From Thalassotalea agarivorans (GTDB lineage: Bacteria; Pseudomonadota; Gammaproteobacteria; Enterobacterales; Alteromonadaceae), in NCBI RefSeq assembly GCF_030295955.1, contig NZ_AP027363.1, forward strand, positions 682,001-746,000: DNA of 64,000 nucleotides, given 5' to 3'. This document shows, piece after piece, positions 46,064 through 55,935 of the stretch (the stretch's first letter is position 1; each line of letters begins with the position of its first letter). Made by a program: the position numbers and the translations under genes. The notes beneath the pieces were generated by a model. The model saw only the letters and a list, made by a program, of their open reading frames with translations, searched no databases and was not told the DNA's origin.

Positions 46064-48583
46064 ATGAAAAAGTCTAAATTAGCGAATGCTATTTCCGCTA
46101 TTGTAACTGTGGCTGCTACTGCTGCTGCACTTCCTGCATTTGCGGAAAATATTTCAGGTGTTGTTAAGAATTCACAAGGCGAAGCAATTGCGAATGCTCG
46201 CGTATCTGTACATGCGGGGAAACACTCCACCGTTACAAATGAACAAGGTGAATTCAGCTTAGAAGGCATCAAAGCGGAGGAAATTGAACTTCATGTAGAA
46301 GCGAGCAATTATGTGCACGTTAACCAGAGCTTCAATTTATCCAACGGTGATGTATCGGGCGTTTCGCTAACTATGTCTCCAACAGTAATGGAAATTGTTG
46401 ATGTTTATTCAACACCATTGCACGCCTCTTCAATAGAATCTGCGCAACCAATCAACGTTTTGGCTGGTGAAGAATTACGCGCGAAACAGGCATCTACACT
46501 TGGTGAAACACTTAAGTATGAAGTGGGTGTTCACTCTACTTACTATGGTCCGGTATCTAGTAGTCCAGTGATTCGTGGCCTAGAAGGCGGTCGTGTGGTT
46601 ATAGCACAAAATGGTTTAGATGTAGGTGATGCGTCTCGTGTTGGCCCAGACCACGTGGTAACAACAGAATCATTAACAGCGACACAAATCGAAGTATTAC
46701 GCGGACCTGCAACATTATTTTACGGTAGCGGTGCTATTGGCGGTGTTGTTAATATAGTAGATCACCGTGTACCAAGCAGCAGCGACACTGAATTTGAATG
46801 GCAGCTTGGCCATAATACTGTCGCTGAAGAAAATCATGCTGCAATCAACTTACAAACAGGCACTGAAAAATTTGCATTCCATGTAGACGCTTTCTGGCGT
46901 GATGCTGACGACTATAAAATTGCTGGTCCTGCAGAGCTTGAAGAAGACCATGAAGAGCATGAAGCACATGAAGGTGAAGAGCACGATCATGAAGAGCATG
47001 GTGAAGAAGGTACATTAGAAAATAGCTCAAGTAACAGCCATGGCTATACTGTGGGTGCAAGCTATCTGTTGGACAACGGTTTCTTCGGCATGTCATACGG
47101 CCGTTTAGAAAAAGAATACGGTATTCCAGGTCATAGTCACGGTCACGAAGAAGAGGTACATGCAGACGAACATGCAGGCGAAGAAGCGGAAGCACATGAA
47201 GAGCACGAAGAAGAAGGTGTAAGTGCGAAGATGGTACAAGACCGAATTCAATTTATCAGTGAATTAGGTTTTGATGGCAATTTCATTAATGGATTAAACC
47301 TTAAAGCTGCCTACACTGACTACCAACATCAAGAAATTGAAGAAGGTATGGTTGGTACTAGCTTTAAAAACAAAAGCTCCGAGTTCCGCGCAGATATCTT
47401 CCACAGCCCTATCTGGGGTTTTGATGGTGTTTGGTCTATTCACGCAAAACACAGTGACTTTGAAGCGCTAGGTGAAGAAGCATTTACACCGCCGTCAGAA
47501 ACAACAGCTATTGCGTTAGCATGGATTGAAGAAAAGCATTTTGGTGACGTATTGTTGCAATTAGGCGCTCGTGTAGAGCATGTTGAAATCGATGCAATGC
47601 CGTTTGAATTAGAGCACGAAGAGCATGAAGGTGAGCATGCTGGTGAAGAACCAGATGCGCATGAAGAGCATGATCATGACGAAGACTTTGCACACCAGGA
47701 CTATACGCCGGTAAGTTTATCTGCTGGTATTGTTTGGGATTACACGCAAGGCTATAACATTGGTCTTTCAACTTCATATTCTCAGCGCGCTCCCTCGGCG
47801 AGTGAGTTATTCTCAGCAGGCCCACATATCGGTACTAATAGCTATGAAATCGGTGCCTTGTATGAAGTGCATGAAGAAGGTGAAGAAATTCACATTGAGC
47901 CTCATCATGGCAATATAGAATTAGAATCATCGGCTAATATCGACTTAACTTGGCGCAAGTTTGAGGGTGATTTCGGTTTTGTTATCAGTGCTTACTATAG
48001 CCAAGTAAATGACTTCTTCTACCAAGAAAATACAGGTTTGTATTTCGAAGAGCATGGTCACGACCATGGTGGTACTGAACCAGAGCTCGTTGCTGAAGAA
48101 GAGCATCACGGTGAGGAAGGGCATGAAGACGGCTTACCAATTTACCAATGGGTACAAAGAGACGTAGAGCTTTATGGTTTAGAAGCTGAAGTTAAATATC
48201 GTTTGACTGATAATCTAACCTCTAGCTTATTTGGTGATTATACGGTTGGTAAATTAAAAACAGGTGAATACTTGCCGCGTATCTCACCAATGCGCATTGG
48301 TGGCCAACTAACATACACTGCAGAGTCTTTTGATGCAGAACTTGGTTTTAATCATTACTTTGAGCAAGACAAAGTTGCTGTTGATGAAACAACAACAGAT
48401 GCATACACATTAGTAGATGCACGCTTTAACTACCATCTAGGTGCGTTTGACCAAGATATCGTTTTATACGTAAAAGCTGAAAACTTGTTAGATGAAAATG
48501 CACGTGTGCATACCTCATTTATTAAGAATGTTGCGCCATTGCCAGGCCGTAACTTCGGTTTAGGTATTCGCGGTAGCTTCTAA
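46064..48583 (+). CDS. TonB-dependent receptor, probably for zinc (ZnuD-like)
   Basis: 839 residues. A signal peptide to about residue 27 (ALPAFA) is followed by a carboxypeptidase-regulatory-like beta domain (NISGVVKNSQGEAIANARVS, ~28-110). The plug domain (~125-230) has QPINVLAGEELRAKQAST and VIRGLEGGRVVIAQNGLDV. The C-terminal 22-strand barrel ends with a terminal Phe. Several extracellular-loop regions are extraordinarily rich in His, Glu and Asp (about 295-320, 355-382, 513-535, 660-690), for example HEEHEAHEGEEHDHEEH. That composition is typical of zinc receptors such as ZnuD. A Zur-like box lies 400 bases upstream. Confidence 0.85.
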   Translation: MKKSKLANAISAIVTVAATAAALPAFAENISGVVKNSQGEAIANARVSVHAGKHSTVTNEQGEFSLEGIKAEEIELHVEASNYVHVNQSFNLSNGDVSGVSLTMSPTVMEIVDVYSTPLHASSIESAQPINVLAGEELRAKQASTLGETLKYEVGVHSTYYGPVSSSPVIRGLEGGRVVIAQNGLDVGDASRVGPDHVVTTESLTATQIEVLRGPATLFYGSGAIGGVVNIVDHRVPSSSDTEFEWQLGHNTVAEENHAAINLQTGTEKFAFHVDAFWRDADDYKIAGPAELEEDHEEHEAHEGEEHDHEEHGEEGTLENSSSNSHGYTVGASYLLDNGFFGMSYGRLEKEYGIPGHSHGHEEEVHADEHAGEEAEAHEEHEEEGVSAKMVQDRIQFISELGFDGNFINGLNLKAAYTDYQHQEIEEGMVGTSFKNKSSEFRADIFHSPIWGFDGVWSIHAKHSDFEALGEEAFTPPSETTAIALAWIEEKHFGDVLLQLGARVEHVEIDAMPFELEHEEHEGEHAGEEPDAHEEHDHDEDFAHQDYTPVSLSAGIVWDYTQGYNIGLSTSYSQRAPSASELFSAGPHIGTNSYEIGALYEVHEEGEEIHIEPHHGNIELESSANIDLTWRKFEGDFGFVISAYYSQVNDFFYQENTGLYFEEHGHDHGGTEPELVAEEEHHGEEGHEDGLPIYQWVQRDVELYGLEAEVKYRLTDNLTSSLFGDYTVGKLKTGEYLPRISPMRIGGQLTYTAESFDAELGFNHYFEQDKVAVDETTTDAYTLVDARFNYHLGAFDQDIVLYVKAENLLDENARVHTSFIKNVAPLPGRNFGLGIRGSF

Positions 48584-48605
48584 AACAGTTTAAGAAAGCT
48601 ATTTG

Positions 48606-48630
48606 AAAGCCAGCGCAAGCTGGCTTTTTT
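48606..48630 (+). terminator. Terminator after the zinc-type receptor
   Basis: AAAGCCAGC (48606-48614) and GCTGGCTTT (48619-48627) pair over GCAA and run into T residues. It separates this unit from the agar operon. Confidence 0.9.
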
Positions 48631-48714
48631 GTGCCCGCTTTCCGAGGTTTTTGGCTGATATCATGTTGATATTTCTAGATTAATTTTATGAATTAATGAC
48701 TAAAGTATAAAGAG

Positions 48715-48743
48715 TGTTGATTGTGAACTGTTAACAATATAAG
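48715..48743 (+). promoter_or_regulatory. Promoter region of the agar operon with a motif shared with the TonB receptor gene
   Basis: TGTTGATTGTGAAC (48715-48728) differs by one base from a site at 56997-57010 ahead of the second unit. GTTAACAAT (48730-48738) is shared too. TGTTGA with TATAAG (48738-48743), 17 bases apart, could be a -35/-10 pair, which would put the motif over the promoter. It ends 33 bases ahead of the first GH50 start. Confidence 0.55.
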
Positions 48744-48775
48744 CTAAGGTTAAAGAATAATCACCAAGTGCTTTT

Positions 48776-51109
48776 ATGTCATATCAACAAATTACAACAA
48801 ACAAAAAAATTATTGCCACCTTGTTGGTTTTGCTATCCATTAGTGGTTGCGAAAACGCTGGAACACAAACGCCTAAACAAAGCGAGCCTAGTGTTTCTCA
48901 AACTCAAGATGTATTTGAAAATGAAGTTGTTCTAACGCAACTAGTTAATACGCAAAGTGCCGATTACTTGGAATGGGTTGCCAGCAATACCAGCCATTTT
49001 AGCCATGATGATAAGTCGTTTACCATCGGATTTCTCGCTAACGAAAACATCTCTAAAATGACAATAAAACCCAATAAGCCTTGGGATTTAACCGCATATT
49101 CCCCTTACAACCTAGCTTTTGATATCGTTAATGAATCAACAGAATCAGTTCATCTTTATTTATCACTAGAAAACAAAGACGGTGACATTCAAAGTCGCTC
49201 AATCAGCTTACCGCGTGAGTTTTCAGGTACTGTTTACTTTCCTTTAACTGGCAAAGAAGCCGAAACAGAAACAGGTTTTTGGGGAGATATGCCACCTTGG
49301 AATACACAAGATCAGCTGATGATTTGGCGCTCGTGGCGCGCTGCACAAGTCGATTTATCACAAATATATGCACTTAACTTTTTTACCATTGGTTTACTTG
49401 ATGATAAACAGGTAAAAATTAGTGATATTCGTCTGCGCGAAAATCCAGCGAGTGACCCGCAGTGGATGAAAAATGTATTAGATCAATACGGTCAAAATGC
49501 TCGCGTTCATACGCCATTGCATATCAGCGATGATGAAACCTTGTTGCAAAATACAAAGCAAGAGTTAGCCGCTCTCGATTCTGCGCCCGCAGATGAAACG
49601 CGTTCTATCTATGGCGGCTACAAAAATGGTCCTAAGCTTGAGGCGACCGGGTATTTCAGAACGCAAAAAATCGAGGGTAAATGGTGGATGGTTGACCCTG
49701 AGGGATATATCTTCTTTTCTCATGGTCCCGCTAACGTACGCATGGCAAATTTATCCACACTGACAGGTGTCGATTTCAAAGATGATTCTGTAAGACATCG
49801 CAGCGCAGATGAGCTAACGCCAGAAGATTCTATGGGTGTTGTCACTGTGTCAGAAAAGGTGCGTGAATCTCGCTATATCGCATCAACACTAAGGCATGAT
49901 TTGTTTTCATGGTTGCCAGAATATGACGCGCCTTTGGCAAAACATTACAGTTACAGACGATCTACTCACAAAGGAGCGATGCCTCACGGTGAAACCTACA
50001 ACTTTTATCGCGCCAACTTAGAAAGAAAGTATGGCGAAAGTTTTATGGACAAGTGGTACGACGTAACACTGCAAAGAATGAAAAACTGGGGCTTTACCTC
50101 ATTTGGTAATTGGGTTGATCCAAACTTTTATGACAGAAAGCAGGTACCTTACTTCGCTAATGGATGGATTATTGGTGACTTTAAAACATTGTCTGGAAAA
50201 GTGAATCATTGGGGGCTAATGCCAGACGCATACGATCCTGTATTTGCTGAGCGAGCCAAAGCAACGATAGAGGCTATAGCAAAGGATATAAAAAATTCAC
50301 CTTGGTGTGCCGGTATCTTTATCGATAATGAAAAAAGTTGGGGAGAGCGTGAAGGCAGTGTTGAAGCACGCTATGGCGTTATTCTAGATGCCTTGTCAAA
50401 AAATGCACAAAACAGCCCAGCTAAACAAGCATTTACAGGCTATTTAAAAGCAAAGTATTCATCTATTGATGCGCTAAATCTTGCTTGGCAAACGGATATA
50501 GAAAATTGGCAAACGTTTGAAAACGGCGTTGAATTTGAAAGCTACACACAGGCGCATGTCGATGACTTGTCTATGTTGCTAACACGCTTGGGCGAACAAT
50601 ACTTTACCGTTGTTCACGATACGCTAGCAGATATTTTACCTAATCATTTATACATGGGCGCACGCATGGCTAACTGGGGTATGCCGGATGAAATCATCAA
50701 AGCATCTGTTACCTACTCTGACGTATTAAGTTTCAATATTTATGAAGATGGCATGCAAGATCACTACTGGCAATTTCTAGAGCAGGTAGACCTACCGGTT
50801 GTTATTGGTGAGTTTCACATTGGCACGGCAACAGATTCTGGCATGTTCAACCCAGGTATCGTGCATGCAAGTGACCAAGCAGATCGTGCTAGAAAATACA
50901 AAGCGTACATGCAAAGTGTATTGTCTAAGCCATACATGGTGGGCGCTCATTGGTTCCAGTATGTTGATGAACCTATTACGGGTCGTGCATTTGACGGTGA
51001 AAACGCCAACATCGGTTTTGTAAATGTTACTGATACGCCTTACCCAGAAATGATACAAGCGGTGAAAGAAGTAACATCAACCATGTACCAAAACAGACTC
51101 GAAAAATAA
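48776..51109 (+). CDS. GH50 beta-agarase, lipoprotein
   Basis: 777 residues. A lipoprotein signal ends at LSISGC with Glu at +2, so export to the outer membrane is expected. An N-terminal beta-sandwich (~40-225) resembles the galactose-binding-like domain of GH50 enzymes. The TIM barrel (~270-770) contains GNWVDPNFYD, FANGWIIGDFKT and the catalytic pair: acid/base Glu519 in FIDNEKSWGE and nucleophile Glu679 in VVIGEFHIGT, 160 apart as in Aga50D of Saccharophagus degradans. GH50 enzymes cut beta-1,4 bonds of agarose, mostly exo-type, releasing neoagarobiose. It leads a five-gene operon; the next gene starts 24 bases on. Confidence 0.93.
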   Translation: MSYQQITTNKKIIATLLVLLSISGCENAGTQTPKQSEPSVSQTQDVFENEVVLTQLVNTQSADYLEWVASNTSHFSHDDKSFTIGFLANENISKMTIKPNKPWDLTAYSPYNLAFDIVNESTESVHLYLSLENKDGDIQSRSISLPREFSGTVYFPLTGKEAETETGFWGDMPPWNTQDQLMIWRSWRAAQVDLSQIYALNFFTIGLLDDKQVKISDIRLRENPASDPQWMKNVLDQYGQNARVHTPLHISDDETLLQNTKQELAALDSAPADETRSIYGGYKNGPKLEATGYFRTQKIEGKWWMVDPEGYIFFSHGPANVRMANLSTLTGVDFKDDSVRHRSADELTPEDSMGVVTVSEKVRESRYIASTLRHDLFSWLPEYDAPLAKHYSYRRSTHKGAMPHGETYNFYRANLERKYGESFMDKWYDVTLQRMKNWGFTSFGNWVDPNFYDRKQVPYFANGWIIGDFKTLSGKVNHWGLMPDAYDPVFAERAKATIEAIAKDIKNSPWCAGIFIDNEKSWGEREGSVEARYGVILDALSKNAQNSPAKQAFTGYLKAKYSSIDALNLAWQTDIENWQTFENGVEFESYTQAHVDDLSMLLTRLGEQYFTVVHDTLADILPNHLYMGARMANWGMPDEIIKASVTYSDVLSFNIYEDGMQDHYWQFLEQVDLPVVIGEFHIGTATDSGMFNPGIVHASDQADRARKYKAYMQSVLSKPYMVGAHWFQYVDEPITGRAFDGENANIGFVNVTDTPYPEMIQAVKEVTSTMYQNRLEK

Positions 51110-51133
51110 GGCTATATACGACAAGGGCAGGCT

Positions 51134-52288
51134 ATGAAAATTACCAACATCAAAAGTTATCCCGTGTGGTTAGGTTTTCGCAATATTTGCTTAGTGAAAG
51201 TCGAAACAAGCGAAGGTATCTATGGGTGGGGGGAATCTGGTCTTTCTGGTCGAGAAAAAGCAGTTGTTGGCGCAATAGAGCACTTTAAACAATTTCTAAT
51301 TGGGCAAAGTGCTTTGAACATTGGCAAGCTTTGGCAAGAGATGTATCGAAGCCAATATTTTGAGGGCGGGCGAGTACTCGCCGCCGCTATCTCTGCAATT
51401 GATATTGCCTTACATGATGTCTTAGGGAAAAAACTCAAAGTGCCTGTATATCAGCTGCTTGGTGGCAAACAACGCGATGCTATTCCTTTGTTCGCAACAG
51501 CAACTTCACCCTATGATGCCCGCTTATTAGATGAGGTTGCAAAGCTTGCTGATGACGGCTGGCAGGTAATCAGAACCACAACGGGAGTGCATGGAACGCC
51601 TGACAAGGCTACGCAATTTTGCTCGAGGCAATCACTTGCTGAGGTGGCAAAGTTAATGACACAAATTAGAGCTGATATCGGCGAACAAGTGGTACTTGGT
51701 ATTGATTATCATCACCGGTTATCGGTGCCTGAAACGGCTTCGTTTTGTCAAAAAATGCCCCAAGGTACTTTGGACTTTATTGAGGAGCCTATTCGCGCAG
51801 AATCGCCAGAAAGTTATCAAACATTGCGTCAAATGATAGATGTACCGTTCGCCATAGGAGAGGAATTTACCAGTAAGTGGGATTTTGCACCTTTTATCAA
51901 CCAAGGCTTGGCTGATTTTGCTCGTATCGACATCTGTAATGCCGGCGGATTTACCGAAGCAATGAAAATTGCAGCTTTATGTGAAAGCAAGTACATCGAC
52001 ATGATGCCACATAACCCGCTTAGTCCCTTATGCACGGCTGCTTCTGCACACTTCTGCGCCGCAATTAATAATGTTGCTTGGTTAGAATGGTTGCCCTACA
52101 AACAAGCACAGGACGCGTTTGATAGTGTGTTTGAACATACCTTACAGCATTCCAATAACGCCCTAGTTATTTCAGATTGTCACGGCCTTGGCATTGACAT
52201 CAATGAAAATAAACTAAGCAAATTATCTTTTAATTATTGGGAGCCTCCTAGGCTTATTAAACCTGATGGTAGCTACCAAAATTGGTAA
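51134..52288 (+). CDS. 3,6-anhydro-alpha-L-galactonate cycloisomerase (enolase superfamily)
   Basis: 384 residues, enolase superfamily (mandelate-racemase-like). The N-terminal cap has WLGFRNICLVKVET and YGWGESGLSGREKAVVGAIE, a signature seen in characterised anhydrogalactonate cycloisomerases. The barrel carries the metal-binding acidic residues (Asp in GIDYHHRL, Glu in FIEEPIRAES, Glu in AIGEEFTSKWDF) and a C-terminal His in MMPHNPLSPL. It converts 3,6-anhydro-L-galactonate to 2-keto-3-deoxy-galactonate in agar catabolism. Placement between two GH50 agarases strongly supports this over other dehydratases of the superfamily. The gene has a good ribosome site (AAGGGCAGG). Confidence 0.85.
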   Translation: MKITNIKSYPVWLGFRNICLVKVETSEGIYGWGESGLSGREKAVVGAIEHFKQFLIGQSALNIGKLWQEMYRSQYFEGGRVLAAAISAIDIALHDVLGKKLKVPVYQLLGGKQRDAIPLFATATSPYDARLLDEVAKLADDGWQVIRTTTGVHGTPDKATQFCSRQSLAEVAKLMTQIRADIGEQVVLGIDYHHRLSVPETASFCQKMPQGTLDFIEEPIRAESPESYQTLRQMIDVPFAIGEEFTSKWDFAPFINQGLADFARIDICNAGGFTEAMKIAALCESKYIDMMPHNPLSPLCTAASAHFCAAINNVAWLEWLPYKQAQDAFDSVFEHTLQHSNNALVISDCHGLGIDINENKLSKLSFNYWEPPRLIKPDGSYQNW

Positions 52289-52293
52289 AAGCG

Positions 52294-53589
52294 ATGAGTA
52301 AAAAATTAACACCAAGAATGGGCAAGTTTAAGGTCCTAGCATTGATATTTGTTAGCGTTGTTATCAATTATATGGATCGCACAAATATTTCAGTTGCAGC
52401 CAGCGCAATGTCGGCGGATTTAGCGTTGACACCTATTGAAATGGGTTTGATATTTTCTGCGTTCGCTTGGACCTATTCCATCATGCAGATTCCAGGCGGA
52501 ATGATAGTTGATGTTGTAAAGGTGCGAATCCTATACCCCTTTATTCTTATTGCTTGGTCCCTAGCGACTCTGGTTCAGGGTTTAGTAAGTTCTTTGTCGG
52601 CTCTAATTGGCTGCCGAATGGCAATAGGTTTGTTTGAAGCACCTTCTTACCCTGCCAATAATAAGATAGTTACGCAGTGGTTTGATACGCAAGAACGCGC
52701 TGGCGCTATTGCTGTATACACGTCGGGGCAATTTATCGGTTTGGCTTTTTTGATGCCTGTATTAGCGTTAATCCAATCGTATTTTGGTTGGCGAGGATTG
52801 TTTATAGTATCGGGGCTTATTGGCATTGTATGGGCGGCTATTTGGTACATGTTTTATCAAGAACCAAGCGAACAGACACAGCCCAAAAGTATTAAGGAGA
52901 ATGTAAGCGCAGAGCAGGCGAGCTTAACAGAAGACCACTGGATGAAGCTCAAATTTGCATTCACTCAACGCAAGCTTTGGGGGATTTACATCGGGCAGTT
53001 TTGTTTAGGTGGCACGATGATTTTCTTTCTTACCTGGTTTCCCACCTATTTAACTGAATACAAGGGAATTGGAGAGCTGAAAACAGGATTTTACGCTTCC
53101 ATTCCGTTTTTAGCAGCATTCTTTGGTGTATTGCTCTCAGGTTTTTTGTCTGATTGGCTCGTGCGCAAAGGTTATTCAAATGAAATTGCCCGTAAAACAC
53201 CAATAATCGTAGGTCTACTGCTATCAGGCACGATTATTTGTGCCAATTTCGTTGACAGTAATGCCGCTGTGATTTTCTTTTTGTCACTAAGTTTTTTCGG
53301 TAATGGACTAGCGTCTATTAACTGGGTCTTTGTTTCACTTATTGCACCCAAAAACATGGTTGGCTTAGTTGGCGGTTGTTTTAATTTTATTGGCGGTTTG
53401 GCCGCTGTAATCGTACCCCTTTTAATCGGTGTTTTGTCTCAAGATGGTGATTTTAGATTTGCGCTAGCAATGATAGCGTCCCTCGCTTTAGTTGGGCTTT
53501 GTTCATACATATTCTTAGTGGGAAAAGTTGAACAAATCCAAGCACCCGATTTTACCTTGGAAAGAAAAACGGCCTCTTTTGGCAACTAG
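52294..53589 (+). CDS. MFS transporter, ACS (anion:cation symporter) family
   Basis: 431 residues from the ATG at 52294, five bases after the cycloisomerase stop; a TTG at 52282 would overlap it. Twelve membrane helices. ALIFVSVVINYMDRTNISVA (helix 1) and GWRGLFIVSGLIGIVW are characteristic of the hexuronate/phthalate/sugar-acid ACS family. In this operon it is likely to import an agar-derived sugar acid or neoagarobiose; family preference for anionic substrates points to anhydrogalactonate. The exact substrate is an inference. Confidence 0.87.
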   Translation: MSKKLTPRMGKFKVLALIFVSVVINYMDRTNISVAASAMSADLALTPIEMGLIFSAFAWTYSIMQIPGGMIVDVVKVRILYPFILIAWSLATLVQGLVSSLSALIGCRMAIGLFEAPSYPANNKIVTQWFDTQERAGAIAVYTSGQFIGLAFLMPVLALIQSYFGWRGLFIVSGLIGIVWAAIWYMFYQEPSEQTQPKSIKENVSAEQASLTEDHWMKLKFAFTQRKLWGIYIGQFCLGGTMIFFLTWFPTYLTEYKGIGELKTGFYASIPFLAAFFGVLLSGFLSDWLVRKGYSNEIARKTPIIVGLLLSGTIICANFVDSNAAVIFFLSLSFFGNGLASINWVFVSLIAPKNMVGLVGGCFNFIGGLAAVIVPLLIGVLSQDGDFRFALAMIASLALVGLCSYIFLVGKVEQIQAPDFTLERKTASFGN

Positions 53590-53625
53590 TAAATTCAGCG
53601 ATCGATGTTGAGTAAAGGAAAAGTT

Positions 53626-55935
53626 ATGAAACATATAAGTGCAGCAAAGGCATCAGGTATTATATTTTCACTGGTTACCACTCTTTTTGTGTCTGGATGC
53701 GAAAATGGTCACCAAAAAAGAGATGCAATAGCGCAAAATAGTAACGTTATTTTTGATTTTGAAAGTGAGCATTCACTTGCTTCTGTGCAATTGGAGCATG
53801 CAGCTAAATCGCTTATGACCAACCAAGATGGCAAAGGTTTATCAATTCAATTTGATAGTAAGGCCCATCATCAATCATCGGTATCTTTTCAAGCGGATAG
53901 TGCTTGGAATTGGACTCAATACAAAGACTTTGGTGTTGCGCTCGATATATCCAACCCTAATAAGTCATCAGCGTTCGTCTACATATCAGTTACCGATATT
54001 CATGGTGCATCCCATAACCGCAGCGCTGTTATACCGGCGCAGTCACAAGACACTTATCTAATCGAGTTGGCAGGCAAAGATTTACAAGTAGAAAGTGGCA
54101 TAAGAAGTAACCCACCGAGTTGGCCCAATAAGTATCAGTCGATTATCTGGCGCTACGGCAATAAAAATATTGATTTGGCAAATGTTGCGGCAATAACGTT
54201 TAAAGTGATTGGCGTTAACGAAGATAAAACCTTGGTATTTGACAACATTACGCTGGTTGAAGCTGAAAACATTGATACTAATTACTTAACCGGTCTAGTG
54301 GATAAGTATGGTCAAAATGCGAAACGAGATTTTGAAAATAAAATTAGCTCGGATCAAGAATTGTTGGCCATTTCACAAAAAGAACAGGCGTTGCTAACCA
54401 ATAAAAATTTCGCTGATCGCGGAAAGTACAATGGTTGGAAAGATGGTCCAAAACTTAATGCAACAGGTTTTTATCGAGTAGAAAAGTACCAAGGAAAGTG
54501 GTCGTTGGTAGACCCAGAGGGGTACCTCTTTTTTTCGAATGGCTTAGCTAATGTGCGAATGGCAAATACTTCAACAATCACTGGTTTTGATTTTGACCAG
54601 AACTATATTGTTCAACGTGAGCCAGGGGACTTAACGCCAGAAGATTCAATCGGATTGAATAGAGCGCCCAAAAAGGCTTGGCCCACTCGTTACAAAAGTT
54701 CACCACTTAGAGCGGATATGTTCAATTGGTTACCCAACTATGAAGATCCTATGGGGCAACATTATGGCTATCGTCGAGAAGTACATTCTGGTGCGGTGGA
54801 GCGAGGTGAAACATATAGCTTTTATCAAGCCAATTTAGCCCGAAAATACCAAACAGATGATGTTGATTTGGCACAACAAAAGTGGCGTGAAACTACCGTT
54901 AAACGCATGCAATCATGGGGGTTTACCTCATTTGGTAACTGGATTGACCCAAGCTATTATCAGATGGAAAACTACCCTTATTTCGCCAATGGCTGGATTA
55001 TAGGTGATTTTAAAACGGTTAGCAGTGGCAACGACTACTGGGCGCCACTCCCTGATCCTTTTGACTCAGAATTTGAGCAACGAGCACGCGTAACAGTAAA
55101 ACAAATCGCTAAAGAGGTGAATAACAGCCCATGGTGTATTGGTGTTTTTATTGATAATGAAAAAAGTTGGGGACAAATGGGATCAATTAGATCGCAATAT
55201 GCGATACCGCTTAACGCGCTTACACTTGACGCCAATAGCAGCCCAACTAAAGCGCATTTCACTGCCTTACTTAAACAAAAGTACGTTGATATAAGTAAGC
55301 TCAACAAAGCTTGGGATAGTCAAATTGCCGATTGGGACGCTTTAGATAAAGGGATAAGCATTGAACAGATTAATGAAGCAATGGTTAGCGACTTGTCTAC
55401 GATGTTGTATGAGTTTGGCTTACAGTATTTTCAAGTTGTCGACCGTGCCATGCAAACGTATATGCCGAATCACCTCTATATGGGGGTTAGATTCGCTGAT
55501 TGGGGTATGACGCCTGAACTAAGGCAAGCAGCCGCAGAGGTTGCTGATGTGGTAAGTTACAACTACTACAAGGAAGTCATCAATGACGATTTTTGGCAGT
55601 TCCTGGAAGCTTTAGATAAACCTAGCATAATAGGAGAGTTTCATAATGGAGCTGTTGATTCCGGTTTGTTAAATCCAGGTTTGGTGCATGCTAGCGATCA
55701 ACAGGACCGTGGCAAAAAATATGCAGAGTATGTTAACAGCGCCATTGATAATCCGTATTTGGTCGGTACGCATTGGTTCCAATACATTGACTCGCCATTA
55801 ACAGGTAGAGCATTAGATGGTGAAAATTACAATGTAGGCTTTGTCTCTGTTACCGATATTCCTTATCAGCCGCTAGTAGACGCAGCCAAAGATGTAAACA
55901 AAAACATTTATAGCAGAAGGTACACTAATGAATAG
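53626..55935 (+). CDS. Second GH50 beta-agarase, lipoprotein
   Basis: 769 residues from the ATG at 53626, which has AAAGGA seven bases upstream. A lipoprotein signal ends at LFVSGC followed by ENG, the same first residues as in the first agarase. Same layout: beta-sandwich (~40-215), then GH50 barrel with GNWIDPSYYQ, FANGWIIGDFKT, acid/base Glu512 in FIDNEKSWGQ and nucleophile Glu671 in IIGEFHNGAV. It shares long identical blocks with the other copy, but differs in the N-terminal domain and the loops after residue 320. It is a paralogue, perhaps with different chain-length preference. Its stop overlaps the SMP-30 gene start by 8 bases. Confidence 0.92.
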   Translation: MKHISAAKASGIIFSLVTTLFVSGCENGHQKRDAIAQNSNVIFDFESEHSLASVQLEHAAKSLMTNQDGKGLSIQFDSKAHHQSSVSFQADSAWNWTQYKDFGVALDISNPNKSSAFVYISVTDIHGASHNRSAVIPAQSQDTYLIELAGKDLQVESGIRSNPPSWPNKYQSIIWRYGNKNIDLANVAAITFKVIGVNEDKTLVFDNITLVEAENIDTNYLTGLVDKYGQNAKRDFENKISSDQELLAISQKEQALLTNKNFADRGKYNGWKDGPKLNATGFYRVEKYQGKWSLVDPEGYLFFSNGLANVRMANTSTITGFDFDQNYIVQREPGDLTPEDSIGLNRAPKKAWPTRYKSSPLRADMFNWLPNYEDPMGQHYGYRREVHSGAVERGETYSFYQANLARKYQTDDVDLAQQKWRETTVKRMQSWGFTSFGNWIDPSYYQMENYPYFANGWIIGDFKTVSSGNDYWAPLPDPFDSEFEQRARVTVKQIAKEVNNSPWCIGVFIDNEKSWGQMGSIRSQYAIPLNALTLDANSSPTKAHFTALLKQKYVDISKLNKAWDSQIADWDALDKGISIEQINEAMVSDLSTMLYEFGLQYFQVVDRAMQTYMPNHLYMGVRFADWGMTPELRQAAAEVADVVSYNYYKEVINDDFWQFLEALDKPSIIGEFHNGAVDSGLLNPGLVHASDQQDRGKKYAEYVNSAIDNPYLVGTHWFQYIDSPLTGRALDGENYNVGFVSVTDIPYQPLVDAAKDVNKNIYSRRYTNE

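Noticed and set aside
46845-47195. A 116-codon minus-strand frame opposite the zinc-type receptor, rich in Leu and His
   Set aside because: It mirrors the GAAGAGCAT-type repeats of the receptor's acidic His segments; the composition is explained by the sense gene.
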